From Porticoccaceae bacterium (GTDB taxonomy: Bacteria; Pseudomonadota; Gammaproteobacteria; Pseudomonadales; Porticoccaceae), in NCBI GenBank assembly GCA_029238255.1, contig JAQWGK010000046.1, positions 1-32,707 on the forward strand: a stretch of DNA of 32,707 nt. The letters run 5' to 3'. Shown in pieces: positions 1 through 8,001 of this stretch. The notes beneath the pieces are model-generated. The model searched no databases, had not been told where the DNA came from, and saw only the letters and a list, made by a program, of their open reading frames with translations. The position numbers and the translations under genes are program-made. The number at the start of each line of letters is the position of its first letter. Position 1 is the first letter of the stretch.

Positions 1-187
1 GTTTGACGATCTGTTCGGCCATATGATCATCACCCTGCGTAGTCAGTGTTAAACGCGACAGAGTGTCATCATCCGTAGGGGCAACCGTCAAAGTGTCGAT
101 ATTATAACCGCGTTGGGCAAATAGACCGACAACTCTTGAAAGAGCTCCAGATTCATTTTCTAAAAGAATAGAGATTATCCGTTTCAT
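1..187 (-). CDS. ilvH: Acetolactate synthase small (regulatory) subunit, N-terminal part
   Basis: This is the beginning of the regulatory subunit of acetohydroxyacid synthase, which binds valine and activates the catalytic subunit in isoleucine/valine/leucine synthesis. Only about 62 codons lie in the window; the rest runs off the left edge. The translation starts [20 protein letters not shown] and continues through [19 protein letters not shown], the hallmark first ACT domain with its ligand-binding loop around the early Asn/Glu/Gly residues. The ATG overlaps the ilvI stop codon by one base (TAATG), so translation is very probably coupled and the two subunits are made together. IlvH rather than IlvN is chosen because the partner is IlvI-like and the N-terminus matches IlvH. 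Confidence is high despite the truncation. Confidence 0.95.
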   Translation of the reverse strand, partial: MKRIISILLENESGALSRVVGLFAQRGYNIDTLTVAPTDDDTLSRLTLTTQGDDHMAEQIVK

Positions 188-1923
188 TAGGTTCTCTCCG
201 TCTTGTTCAACCACAGATCACGCATCGAACCACCGGGCATTTGCATCGGGTAAACGTGCTCAGAGCGATCAACATCAATATCCATAAATACCACCCGATC
301 TTTAATCGCAAAGCATTCACGCATCTTTTCTTCGAGCTCATCAATATGGGTGATTTTCATACCCACATGGCCATAGGCCTCGGCCAGCTTGACAAAATCT
401 GGCAGCGAATCCTCGTAGACGCTCTCGGAGTAGCGGCTGCTGTAATTCATATCCTGCCACTGACGAACCATACCCAGAGCAGCATTGTTTAGATTGATAA
501 TTTTTACCGGCAGATTGTGCTGACTGCAGGTGGACAGTTCCTGAATATTCATCTGGATACTGCCTTCACCGGTTACACAGGCAACCGCTTTATCCGGAAA
601 TGCCAACTGGCAACCCATGGCGGCAGGCAGACCAAAACCCATGGTCCCAAGACCACCGGAATTGATCCAAGTACGCGGCTTATCAAACAGATAATACTGA
701 GCGGCAAACATCTGATGCTGACCCACATCGGTAGTAATAATCGCCTCACCACCAGTGATCTTGTAAAGCATCTTGATCACATCCTGAGGCTTAATGCAGT
801 TGCCCGAGCTCTCTTCATAGCGCGACGCGGTATAGATACCTTTGTCCGCACGCCACTGATCGAGCTGCGCCCACCACTCGGCTATAGCCTCTGCATCCGG
901 CTCAATTGCCATCTGCTCACTGAGACTGTTCATTTCATCGAGAACCGCCGTACAGGTTCCAACAATAGGAATATGCGCTTCGATATTTTTCGATACTGAC
1001 GTCGGATCAACATCCACATGAATAATCGTCGCATGGGGACAGAACTTATCCAGATCGTTGGTAACACGATCATCAAAGCGCGCGCCAATGGCGAAGATAA
1101 CATCCGCATGGTGCATTGCCGTGTTGGCTTCAAAAGTACCGTGCATACCGAGCATACCCAGATACTGACGGTCAGTGCCCGGGTAGCCACCCAGACCCAT
1201 CAGAGTATTGGTCACCGGAAAATTCAGCTTCTGCGCCAGAGCAGTCAGCTGCTCAGAGGCATTATCCAGAACCACACCACCGCCGGCGTAGATAACCGGA
1301 CGCTTGGCTTCAATAAGGGTTTTAACCGCACGTTTAATCTGCCCGCGGTGACCCTTATCAGTGGGCTGATAAGAGCGCATCTTAACCTGATCCGGATAGC
1401 TGTAAGGCACCTTGTAGCTGGGGTCGGTAACATCTTTGGGGATGTCGACAACAACCGGCCCCGGGCGACCCGTGGAGGCAATATAGTAGGCCTTGGCAAT
1501 AGTCTCGGCGATATCTTCAGCGCGAGTGACCAAAAAGCTGTGCTTAACAATAGGACGTGAAACACCGACCATATCAGTTTCCTGAAAGGCATCCTGACCA
1601 ATCTTGGTCAGCGGAACCTGTCCAGAGATAACCACCAGAGGAATCGAATCCATATAGGCAGTGGCAATACCAGTAATAGCGTTGGTTGCGCCCGGACCAG
1701 AGGTCACCAGAGCGGTACCCACTTCACCGGTAGAGCGAGAGTAGCCATCAGCAGCGTGAACCGCAGCCTGCTCATGGCGAACCAAAATATGATGTACGTC
1801 TTCCTGTCGATACAGGGCATCGTAGATATGCAGCGCAGCACCGCCGGGGTAGCCCCAGACGTTCTTGATGCCTGCATCTTTTAGCGCGCGGATTAAAATT
1901 TCACCGCCGGAATAGAGTTCCAC
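187..1923 (-). CDS. ilvI: Acetolactate synthase large (catalytic) subunit
   Basis: This is the thiamine-diphosphate enzyme that condenses two pyruvates to 2-acetolactate, or pyruvate plus 2-oxobutyrate to acetohydroxybutyrate. The 578 residues have the usual three domains. The ThDP-activating glutamate is E51 in [13 protein letters not shown]. The central domain contains GMLGMHGT and GARFDDR. The C-terminal ThDP/Mg motif runs from GEGSIQMN to NLNN; the canonical GDG is GEG here, a conservative change I also associate with pseudomonad enzymes. The C-terminus WLNKTERT is almost the same as E. coli IlvI (WLSKTERT). The start is GTG at 1923, preceded by AGGA with about six bases of spacing. It is followed with a one-base overlap by ilvH. 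Confidence 0.97.
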   Translation of the reverse strand: MELYSGGEILIRALKDAGIKNVWGYPGGAALHIYDALYRQEDVHHILVRHEQAAVHAADGYSRSTGEVGTALVTSGPGATNAITGIATAYMDSIPLVVISGQVPLTKIGQDAFQETDMVGVSRPIVKHSFLVTRAEDIAETIAKAYYIASTGRPGPVVVDIPKDVTDPSYKVPYSYPDQVKMRSYQPTDKGHRGQIKRAVKTLIEAKRPVIYAGGGVVLDNASEQLTALAQKLNFPVTNTLMGLGGYPGTDRQYLGMLGMHGTFEANTAMHHADVIFAIGARFDDRVTNDLDKFCPHATIIHVDVDPTSVSKNIEAHIPIVGTCTAVLDEMNSLSEQMAIEPDAEAIAEWWAQLDQWRADKGIYTASRYEESSGNCIKPQDVIKMLYKITGGEAIITTDVGQHQMFAAQYYLFDKPRTWINSGGLGTMGFGLPAAMGCQLAFPDKAVACVTGEGSIQMNIQELSTCSQHNLPVKIINLNNAALGMVRQWQDMNYSSRYSESVYEDSLPDFVKLAEAYGHVGMKITHIDELEEKMRECFAIKDRVVFMDIDVDRSEHVYPMQMPGGSMRDLWLNKTERT

Positions 1924-2152
1924 AATAAGTCCTCACAAATAATGATATTTGGGACGTTTCGCAGTGGCAATAGGCTGTTACATCAGAAGAGACGCCGCAA
2001 TTGCGGCAAGTTGCAGTCACACGGGTAAGTGCTTTTTGACTGTAGCTGGCACATTGGATACTGGTGCCTTCGCTCTTGATGACCAGCGGCATGGGTAACG
2101 CCAACCTGGTACTTTGTCCAAATTTCTGTAGCAATACGCACAGAACTCGCGC
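1924..2152 (-). promoter_or_regulatory. Long untranslated leader of ilvIH
   Basis: Between the predicted promoter and the GTG of ilvI lie about 230 transcribed bases, long for a simple 5' UTR. They include a perfect 14-base palindrome, GCCGCAATTGCGGC at 1994-2007, which has no U-run after it. An in-frame open stretch (ATG near 2091) reads through the leader and contains several Cys codons, but it runs into the ilvI start and shows no run of Ile/Val/Leu codons like a classical ilv leader peptide. I see nothing else in this gap apart from the upstream region of the divergent gene at 2277. A regulatory leader is inference. Confidence 0.35.
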
Positions 2153-2180
2153 AATTTAACACTTTTCGAACATTTTTCAA
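2153..2180 (-). promoter_or_regulatory. Sigma-70-type promoter for ilvIH
   Basis: On the minus strand a -35 box TTGAAA (2175-2180) is followed after 16 bases by a -10 box TAAATT (2153-2158). Both resemble the sigma-70 consensus (TTGACA/TATAAT) and the pair lies upstream of ilvI in the divergent gap. It has not been tested; the alternative is a promoter closer to the gene. Confidence 0.45.
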
Positions 2181-2276
2181 AGCACTACGAATTAATTTCT
2201 GCATAACCCCAATTCTAAAATCTATACTTCAATTAACGGACAACCTTTATGGATAGACTTTTTACAGGGATAGAGA

Positions 2277-2762
2277 ATGAAATCAGCCTTATTAATCAGC
2301 GGCCTGATCGCGCTCAGCAGTATTTCAATTCCCGCTCTAGGGGATAAATATTACAAGTGGATAGATAGAGACGGGGTCACCCATTACAGCGAAACAAGGC
2401 CGGCAAATACAGCCACAACTTTAATTAGGGTAAAAGCCAGTACTGCCAAAAAAACCGATAACCTTAGCTCATCAGAGTTGATTGAAAACAGCCAAAGTAC
2501 ATTAGTAGAAAATTCGCTGATAACAGATCACAGACAAGAACAACAAAACTCCCAAACCCAAAAACTCAGCGAAGAGAAGCTCGCCCTGCAGCGCAGTAAC
2601 TGCGCTAAAGCGAGCAATAAATTAGCTGCACTGGAAAATGCTGGACGGGTTCGACAGTTGGACGAGCAGAGTGGCGAGTATCGCTATCTGCCCGATAGTC
2701 AAAAACTCGCCGAAATCTCTAAGATGCGTCAGTACTTAAAAGCCAATTGCCGCGGCAGATAA
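2277..2762 (+). CDS. Exported DUF4124-domain protein
   Basis: This is a 161-residue protein of unknown function. Residues 1-22 form a Sec signal peptide (charged Lys, long hydrophobic stretch, likely cleavage after ALG). The mature part opens with DKYYKWIDRDGVTHYSETRP, the DUF4124 signature (aromatic-Lys-Trp ... Gly-Val-x-His-Tyr-Ser). The rest is Ser/Gln/Glu-rich and low in complexity, and ends with a short segment bearing two Cys residues (NCAKASNK and NCRGR) that could form a disulfide in the periplasm. The ATG at 2277 follows AGGGA. The gene is divergent from ilvI and converges on panD with only 13 bases between the stops. It is not an obvious member of either pathway. The domain call is firm; the role is unknown. 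Confidence 0.8.
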   Translation: MKSALLISGLIALSSISIPALGDKYYKWIDRDGVTHYSETRPANTATTLIRVKASTAKKTDNLSSSELIENSQSTLVENSLITDHRQEQQNSQTQKLSEEKLALQRSNCAKASNKLAALENAGRVRQLDEQSGEYRYLPDSQKLAEISKMRQYLKANCRGR

Positions 2763-2775
2763 AACGATAGATGGA

Positions 2776-3159
2776 TTACTCGGCGAGCTGGGTGGGAATA
2801 GTATTGGTTGAACGCTCAACGGTATTGTCGGCATTGAGATAGACCAGCTTGGGCTTGTGTTGCTCCGCTTCCTGAGCGGTGAGCTGACCGTAGGTAGCAA
2901 TAATAATTCTGTCGCCGACCTGACACTTGCGAGCCGCAGCACCGTTGATCGAAATAATGCCCGACCCGGGCTCGGCAACAATAATATAGGTGGTAAAGCG
3001 CTCGCCATTGGTGACGTTGTAGATATCAATCTGTTCAAATTCCTGCATCCCTGACATTTTCAGTAAGTCCGCATCAATGGCACAGGACCCGTCGTACCAG
3101 AGCTCCGCCTGGGTAACAGATGCCATATGTAATTTAGCTTTTAAAAATGTAGATAACAC
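2776..3159 (-). CDS. panD: Aspartate 1-decarboxylase precursor
   Basis: This enzyme makes beta-alanine from L-aspartate for pantothenate and CoA synthesis in the cytosol. It is a pyruvoyl enzyme made as a proenzyme. The self-cleavage site Gly24-Ser25 is visible in YDGSCAID, with downstream [15 protein letters not shown] and ISINGAAA as in E. coli PanD. The length of 127 residues is normal (E. coli 126). The start is GTG at 3159 with GGAG seven bases upstream. It lies about 100 bases downstream of panC, whose product uses the beta-alanine, so the two probably share a transcript. Pyruvoyl enzymes of this type often need the PanM/PanZ maturation factor in enterics; none is seen here. Confidence 0.97.
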   Translation of the reverse strand: MLSTFLKAKLHMASVTQAELWYDGSCAIDADLLKMSGMQEFEQIDIYNVTNGERFTTYIIVAEPGSGIISINGAAARKCQVGDRIIIATYGQLTAQEAEQHKPKLVYLNADNTVERSTNTIPTQLAE

Positions 3160-3260
3160 TCACAATCTCCGTTTAAATTTCTTTTAGCTTATCAAGCAAA
3201 TTTAGATCAGTCGCCTGACTATTATCAGCGAACTATTATCCCCGAGCTACCATCAGCGCA

Positions 3261-4109
3261 TTAAAGATTAATACTTAAATTATCGATCAGACGAGCCGCA
3301 CTGGTAAAAATGGCGCCTAGAATGGTAATTTCAAGATCATCTTCAGCCGCGGGATTTAAAGTTCTGCTGTTGCTAACTGTAATATAGTCGGTTTTAAATC
3401 CGGCATCAGCAACCCGTTGAATTGCCGTCGACTCCAACTCAGTAAAGTTGCGCGCGCCACTCTTAATCTGCTCGGCAATCCACTCCAGACTCTGCTTGAG
3501 CACAACCACATTGGGTCGCTCTTCGTCGGTGATATAGGCATTCCGTGAGCTCATCGCCAAACCATCGGCCTCGCGATGGATCGGTGCCGCGGTGATCTGC
3601 ACCGGCATACACAGATCCTCAGCCATACGGCGAATTACCGCCAACTGCTGATAGTCTTTAATACCAAAGATAGCCTCATCCGGCTGCACAATATTGAACA
3701 GCTTGGTAACCACCGTGGTCACCCCTTCAAAATGCCCCGGGCGGCTAGCACCGCAGAGTACATCGGTCATACTCGGGCAGATCACACGACTCTGAGTATC
3801 GAGCCCATTGGGGTACATCTCAGTATCGTCGGGATGAAAAAGATAGTCACAACCGGCATCGCGAAGTTTGTCGCAATCGAGTTGGTAGGTGCGCGGGTAT
3901 TTATCCCAGTCTTCATTGAGACCAAACTGCAGTGCATTGACGAAGATAGAGCAGACAACAATATCGCAACTGCTGCGAGCCTGTTTAATCAGCGCCAGAT
4001 GACCATCGTGAAGGTTGCCCATGGTCGGCACAAAACCGATCCGCAAGCCATCGAGTCGATTGACTCTTAAAACATCTCGAAGACCACTGACGGTGTGAAA
4101 AACTCTCAT
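3261..4109 (-). CDS. panC: Pantothenate synthetase (pantoate--beta-alanine ligase)
   Basis: This enzyme joins pantoate to beta-alanine with ATP to give pantothenate. It belongs to the cytidylyltransferase-like fold. The HIGH-like nucleotide motif [10 protein letters not shown] is at residues 28-37. Other family blocks are [10 protein letters not shown] (usually SIFVNPLQFG; the Pro is Ala here), [27 protein letters not shown] and SSRNAYIT near the KMSKS-equivalent. The length of 282 residues matches E. coli (283). The ATG at 4109 has only a weak upstream GAG. It lies 63 bases after dnaB and before panD. panB, the usual third partner, is not in this window, so pantoate supply is encoded elsewhere or is not visible. 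Confidence 0.96.
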   Translation of the reverse strand: MRVFHTVSGLRDVLRVNRLDGLRIGFVPTMGNLHDGHLALIKQARSSCDIVVCSIFVNALQFGLNEDWDKYPRTYQLDCDKLRDAGCDYLFHPDDTEMYPNGLDTQSRVICPSMTDVLCGASRPGHFEGVTTVVTKLFNIVQPDEAIFGIKDYQQLAVIRRMAEDLCMPVQITAAPIHREADGLAMSSRNAYITDEERPNVVVLKQSLEWIAEQIKSGARNFTELESTAIQRVADAGFKTDYITVSNSRTLNPAAEDDLEITILGAIFTSAARLIDNLSINL

Positions 4110-4172
4110 GATTAACTATCTCAGCTATAGAGGCTTATATTGTGGGCTTAATTTAAGGGTTTGAGTTAAACG

Positions 4173-5621
4173 TTATTCTTCGACGAAGTAATCGCCAGCC
4201 AGATCTTCAAATCTGGTGTATTTACCCAGAAACGCCAGACGACAGGTGCCAATCGGGCCATTTCTCTGCTTGCCGATAATAATTTCAGCGCTGCCCTTGT
4301 CGGGACTATCTTCGTTGTAAACCTCATCGCGATAGAGAAAGACAATAACATCGGCATCCTGCTCAATCGCACCAGATTCCCTCAGGTCCGAGTTGATCGG
4401 ACGTTTGTTGGGTCGCTGCTCAAGATTACGACTGAGCTGCGATAGTGCAATCATCGGGCATTCATATTCCCGCGCCATATTCTTTAATTCACGGGAAATC
4501 TGCGAGATCTCCTGAACTCGACCTTCACCCGGGTTACTACCACTCATCAACTGCAGGTAATCGACCATAATCATGCCCGGCTGAGCCTGCTTGTTAAGCG
4601 CTTCCATATCCGCCGGAGTATCCGCACCGTGCTCCTTATGCCAGGCCTGACGCAGCTGCTCTACCCGCTCGCGGGTAAACTGCTTAATTTGGTTGCGCAT
4701 CTCGAGGGGCGTAATACCAGAGGTATCATCGATAAATAGTGGACGGTCTTTAAGGCGCTGGGCGGCACTGCTAAGGCGCGGCCAATCATCTTCGGTAAGG
4801 TTACCCGAGCGCATACGAGTTTGGTCTATCTTTCCGATCGACGACAGCAGTCGAATAATCAACTGACTGGCGGGCATCTCCAGAGAGAACACCAACACCG
4901 GTCGGTCTTGATGCAATGTGGCGTGCTCGACCATATTCATGGCAAAGGCGGTCTTACCCATGGAGGGTCGACCGGCGACAATCACCAGATCGGAATGCTG
5001 CCAACCCGAGGTCATACCGTCGAGATCTTTAAAACCGGTGCTCAGGCCTGTGATATCAGCATCGTTTTTAAACAGCTCATCAAGGCGTTCAACCGCCTCT
5101 TTAAGCAGCGAGTTAACTTCTTTAAAACCGCCTTTTTTGGGGCGATTTTCAATAATTTCTTGGAGTCGGCTCTCCGCTTCGGCGAGCAATTTCGAGCTGT
5201 CCCAACCCAACGGATTGTAGCCTTTGCGAACAATATCGCTGGCCGCGCCAATCAACTGGCGGACAATTGAGCGCTCGAGAACAATCTGGGTATAGGCCTG
5301 AATATTGGCCGAACTCGGGGTGCTGCTGGCAAGGTCTACCAGATACTCAGCGCCACCAATACTGGCCAGTTCATTGCTGTTCTGCAGTGATTCGCCGAGA
5401 GTAATCGGATCGAAGGGCTGGCCGGCCTCGGCGAGGCTGGTCATCGCGTTAAAGATTAACTGATGGTCTGTATTGTAAAAATCGCTGTCGGCGATAACCG
5501 CAGCAATCGAATCGAAGGCATCATTCTTCAGCATCAAACCGCCAAGCACGGCCTGCTCTGCCTCTACCGAATGAGGGAGAGGCTGACTGGCGGCTGGCTC
5601 TGCAAACAATGCTTCGTTCAT
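4173..5621 (-). CDS. dnaB: Replicative DNA helicase
   Basis: This is the hexameric 5'-3' helicase at the replication fork. The N-terminal domain (about 14-165) starts LPHSVEAEQAVLGGLML, followed by a linker helix and the RecA-like ATPase. Walker A is GRPSMGKT at 217-224, Walker B is IMVDYLQL at 351-358, and DLRESGAIEQDAD with the arginine finger region follows at 412-424. The length of 482 residues is somewhat greater than E. coli DnaB (471). Residues about 318-346, containing QAWHKEHGADTPADMEA, form an insertion relative to the E. coli sequence, where only a few residues separate this helix from the Walker B strand. No intein blocks are seen. The gene follows the ribosomal operon terminator and precedes panC. 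Confidence 0.97.
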   Translation of the reverse strand: MNEALFAEPAASQPLPHSVEAEQAVLGGLMLKNDAFDSIAAVIADSDFYNTDHQLIFNAMTSLAEAGQPFDPITLGESLQNSNELASIGGAEYLVDLASSTPSSANIQAYTQIVLERSIVRQLIGAASDIVRKGYNPLGWDSSKLLAEAESRLQEIIENRPKKGGFKEVNSLLKEAVERLDELFKNDADITGLSTGFKDLDGMTSGWQHSDLVIVAGRPSMGKTAFAMNMVEHATLHQDRPVLVFSLEMPASQLIIRLLSSIGKIDQTRMRSGNLTEDDWPRLSSAAQRLKDRPLFIDDTSGITPLEMRNQIKQFTRERVEQLRQAWHKEHGADTPADMEALNKQAQPGMIMVDYLQLMSGSNPGEGRVQEISQISRELKNMAREYECPMIALSQLSRNLEQRPNKRPINSDLRESGAIEQDADVIVFLYRDEVYNEDSPDKGSAEIIIGKQRNGPIGTCRLAFLGKYTRFEDLAGDYFVEE

Positions 5622-5670
5622 TTCTTAAATTACTGACCTAATTGTGCTGACAAAATAGTGCGGAGATACA

Positions 5671-5709
5671 AAAACGGCACTGCATCTTATTCAGAAGCAG
5701 TGCCGTTTT
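5671..5709 (-). terminator. Intrinsic terminator of the rpsF-rplI operon
   Basis: A perfect 13-bp inverted repeat (5671-5683 with 5697-5709, arms AAAACGGCACTGC and its complement) encloses a 13-base loop that can pair further (TCT/AGA). On the minus strand it ends in a run of five T just after the stem, 31 bases beyond the rplI stop. The plus-strand orientation has four T and may also work, but no plus-strand gene ends here. Confidence 0.88.
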
Positions 5710-5739
5710 GCAATAAATTTACCCGGATTTATCGGGGAT

Positions 5740-6189
5740 TTATTCAGCTTCAACAATGATGCTGATGTTTTGAACAACATCTACATGCAGTTGACACTCA
5801 ACAGTAAACTCGCCAACAAAACGGATAGGACCTTCTGGCATGTTGATTTCACTCTTGTTGATATCACCACCAGCAGCAGCAATTGCCTCTTCCAGTTCGC
5901 GGACACCCACTGAACCGAACAGCTTGCCTTCATCACCAGCAATTGCAGTGATAGTGATTGCACCCAAGCCTTCGAGCAACTTAGCTCGGCCTTCAGCGCG
6001 AACCAACTTGTCAGCTGCATTGGCTTCGAGTTCTGCACGACGCAGTTCGAATGCCGCAGAGTTTGCTTCAGTAGCGAAAACAGCTTTGCCCTGTGGAATC
6101 AGGTAGTTGCGGCCGAAACCAGCTTTAACATTAGCTCTGTCACCAATACCACCCAACTTACCAATTTTTTCTAAAAGAATGACTTCCAT
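5740..6189 (-). CDS. rplI: Large-subunit ribosomal protein bL9
   Basis: This ribosomal protein binds 23S rRNA near the base of the L1 stalk. The 149 residues equal the E. coli length. The N-terminal domain begins MEVILLEKIGKLGGIGD and contains GRNYLIPQGKA; a long connecting helix rich in Ala/Glu/Arg follows, then the C-terminal rRNA-binding domain with KLFGSVG. The ATG at 6189 follows GAGGA with seven bases of spacing. It is the last gene of the rpsF-rpsR-membrane protein-rplI operon and is followed by a strong terminator. Confidence 0.98.
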   Translation of the reverse strand: MEVILLEKIGKLGGIGDRANVKAGFGRNYLIPQGKAVFATEANSAAFELRRAELEANAADKLVRAEGRAKLLEGLGAITITAIAGDEGKLFGSVGVRELEEAIAAAGGDINKSEINMPEGPIRFVGEFTVECQLHVDVVQNISIIVEAE

Positions 6190-6215
6190 CTTTATATCCT
6201 CGTTTCACACTTGGC

Positions 6216-7085
6216 TCAAGAGTTGCGATTTTTAAAGGCCGCAAGCCTAGAGCGTAAATTCAATATGCTATCAATCAACCCAAGACCGACTAGCACAGCA
6301 CCTGTGGGGCCAACAAAAAACAACCCGAAGTACATTAATCCAAGCCAGTGTGCGCCCATCCCCATCAATTTGACACTTGAGTGAACCACAGCCACACCGG
6401 CAATTAACAACGGCAGTGACAACAACTCAACCCAGGGTCTGTACTCAATGGGCAAACTCACACCAGCAATAACTAAAGCAATTAAGATAACGGCAACCGG
6501 CTGATCTAATCTAAATCCGTGAAATTCCTCTTGGAATCCGCCGGGATTAAATAGCAACGCCTGCCACCATCTAGCAACAAACAGACCACAGGCTGCAGTG
6601 GAACCAATTAACCAGGCAACCAAGCCCAGTACAAAAGTTCTATCGGGAGCAAAGTTAAGCTGATCCGATATTTCTGCCTGTGCACTTATCTGTGCAAAAA
6701 ACTCTGCGATCTTGGCAACTGCAAAATCTACATCAGCACTGGCAATAGCGCCAAACAAGATGGCCGCTAATGCGCTGGCTAATCCTGTGGCAATTAATGC
6801 CCACTGCCAGGATGCGGTACTGCGTAACACATTGGCTACTGCTGAGATAACGACCAGTGCCGCCAAGGGTACCAGTACGATCAGAGGGCTGACATCACTG
6901 GCCATATACAGCGCCAGCCAGGGCAATACTGCCCAAAGTGTAACAATCAAACTTTCTGAACTATCTTTTCGCAGTGCTACCAGGCCAATTGTTGCCGGAC
7001 TTACCAGAGGCAACAACCAACCAAAAAAAGCCACACCACATGCCTGAGCACGCCCGCGCATAATAATTTCAGCAAGGGCTCGCAA
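6216..7085 (-). CDS. Multi-pass membrane protein of the rpsR-rplI interval (DUF2232/YybS-like)
   Basis: This is a hydrophobic protein of 289 residues with roughly eight predicted membrane spans and unknown function. It resembles the conserved hypothetical found between rpsR and rplI in pseudomonads: the start MRALAEIIMRGRAQA and the internal ARWWQALLFNPGGFQEEFHG are the recognisable blocks. The start is taken as TTG at 7085, because AGAGG lies eight bases upstream and the family N-terminus begins there; the first ATG is codon 9. Spacing to rpsR is 15 bases and to rplI 26, so it belongs to the ribosomal operon. Enterics have priB in the rpsF-rpsR gap; no priB is present here. The family assignment is from memory of gene order and is moderately sure. 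Confidence 0.7.
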   Translation of the reverse strand: MRALAEIIMRGRAQACGVAFFGWLLPLVSPATIGLVALRKDSSESLIVTLWAVLPWLALYMASDVSPLIVLVPLAALVVISAVANVLRSTASWQWALIATGLASALAAILFGAIASADVDFAVAKIAEFFAQISAQAEISDQLNFAPDRTFVLGLVAWLIGSTAACGLFVARWWQALLFNPGGFQEEFHGFRLDQPVAVILIALVIAGVSLPIEYRPWVELLSLPLLIAGVAVVHSSVKLMGMGAHWLGLMYFGLFFVGPTGAVLVGLGLIDSILNLRSRLAAFKNRNS

Positions 7086-7100
7086 AGTTCTAACCTCTAA

Positions 7101-7328
7101 TTACTTATGACTATCAGTGTAAGGCAGCAACGCAATATAGCGAGCGCGCTTAATAGCTTCTGATAGTTCACGCTGATAGCGTGCTTTGGTTCCAGTGATA
7201 CGGCTAGGAACAATCTTGCCGCTCTCGGAAACATAGCCTTTCAGCGTATCTAAATCTTTATAATCAATTTCAGGAGCACCTTCGGCACTGAAACGACAAA
7301 ACTTACGACGACGTACAAACTTAGCCAT
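7101..7328 (-). CDS. rpsR: Small-subunit ribosomal protein bS18
   Basis: This ribosomal protein pairs with bS6 on the 30S platform. The 75-residue product begins [17 protein letters not shown], with [20 protein letters not shown] and the RNA-binding [19 protein letters not shown] block. It has a normal length. The ATG overlaps the rpsF stop by one base (TAATG), and a GGGAG ribosome site lies inside the rpsF end, so synthesis of the S6-S18 pair is translationally coupled. Confidence 0.98.
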   Translation of the reverse strand: MAKFVRRRKFCRFSAEGAPEIDYKDLDTLKGYVSESGKIVPSRITGTKARYQRELSEAIKRARYIALLPYTDSHK

Positions 7329-7816
7329 TATTCTTCTCCCTCTTTCGCTTCAGACTGCTCTTCAACAGCTTCTTCTGCAGGCTTCTCTGCTTCTGCTTTA
7401 GCCTTGGCTGCAGCATCTTCAGCCGCTTTAGCTTCATCAGCTTTCTGCTTGGCAGCAGCGCGACGCTCACGGGCTTCTTTATCAGCCTTGTCAGCATTCT
7501 CAGCTTTCATAATCGGAGACTCAGCGGTAACCGCTTCATCGCGACGGATAACCAGGCTGCGAAGAACAGCGTCGTTATAACGGAAAGTAGAGTTAAGCTC
7601 GTCGAGGGCTTCCTGACCACATTCAACGTTCATCAGAATGTAGTGAGCTTTGTGAATTTTGTTGATTGGGTATGCCAGTTGACGGCGGCCCCAGTCTTCT
7701 AGACGGTGGATCTTGCCTTCGCCCGCTTCGATAGAAGCAGTGTAGCGCTCGATCATACCGGTAACTTGTTCGCTCTGGTCCGGATGGACTAGAAATACGA
7801 TTTCATAGTGACGCAT
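7328..7816 (-). CDS. rpsF: Small-subunit ribosomal protein bS6 with long acidic/Ala-rich tail
   Basis: This is the bS18 partner on the 30S platform. Residues 1-100 are the standard fold ([18 protein letters not shown], then [20 protein letters not shown]). From about residue 105 the protein continues as a charged tail rich in Ala, Lys and Glu, ending GEE, making 162 residues against about 131-135 in E. coli. The E. coli tail is extended with glutamates by RimK at a terminal Glu-Glu; the same ending is present here, so modification is plausible but unproven. The ATG at 7816 follows GAGGAG with five bases of spacing. It is the first gene of its operon. Confidence 0.97.
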   Translation of the reverse strand: MRHYEIVFLVHPDQSEQVTGMIERYTASIEAGEGKIHRLEDWGRRQLAYPINKIHKAHYILMNVECGQEALDELNSTFRYNDAVLRSLVIRRDEAVTAESPIMKAENADKADKEARERRAAAKQKADEAKAAEDAAAKAKAEAEKPAEEAVEEQSEAKEGEE

Positions 7817-7844
7817 TGTATCTCCTCAAGGGTTAAAAGCTTCC

Positions 7845-7900
7845 CACTAACGACATTAGGCCGCTGTAGTGAAGCAAGGAGTGCCCGGATATATACCCGG
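7845..7900 (-). promoter_or_regulatory. Structured rpsF 5' leader (possible S6:S18 autoregulatory site)
   Basis: The transcript upstream of rpsF can fold into two hairpins. One is at 7885-7900 (CCGG arms extended by a G-U and A-U pairs). The second is at 7845-7871 (CACTA/TAGTG outer stem, an unpaired CAG, then an inner CGGC/GTCG stem). Many bacteria control rpsF through an S6:S18-binding leader with a bulged stem near the start. The position fits, but I cannot confirm the conserved CCG bulge, so the regulatory role is inference. Confidence 0.35.
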
Positions 7901-7917
7901 ACGCTGTAAGGCGCGCT

Positions 7918-7946
7918 ATTGTAGAGAGTTGCCCTGCCCGTTGCAA
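7918..7946 (-). promoter_or_regulatory. Promoter of the rpsF operon
   Basis: The -35 box TTGCAA (7941-7946) and -10 box TACAAT (7918-7923) are separated by exactly 17 bases on the minus strand. The start region AGCGCGCC is GC-rich, the discriminator type seen at growth-rate- and ppGpp-controlled ribosomal promoters. This makes it the best-looking promoter in the window. Confidence 0.75.
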
Positions 7947-7965
7947 CAGGCATTTTTAGCCTGTT
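7945..7965. repeat. Inverted repeat abutting the rpsF promoter
   Basis: A perfect 7-bp inverted repeat AACAGGC...GCCTGTT encloses a seven-base A/T loop and overlaps the edge of the rpsF -35 box. On the minus strand it could close off transcription from the gene at 8002-8619, though no long U-run follows, or it could be a protein-binding dyad. The role is undecided. Confidence 0.4.
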
Positions 7966-8001
7966 TTGTGGGCTTTTTTAAGAACAGTTTTATCTGGAGC
8001 T

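Noticed and set aside
560-580. GDG to GEG change in the ThDP motif of IlvI as a possible loss of function
   Set aside because: All other catalytic residues are intact, the change is conservative, and I associate the same variant with functional pseudomonad enzymes.
1901-2204. Two overlapping minus-strand open frames before ilvI, one Cys-rich
   Set aside because: They run into the ilvI start, lack ribosome sites and match no family I know. They are treated as leader sequence.
7952-7985. Plus-strand AGCC...GGGCTTTTTT hairpin as a terminator
   Set aside because: No plus-strand gene ends nearby, the stem is only four to five base pairs, and it overlaps a better inverted repeat.
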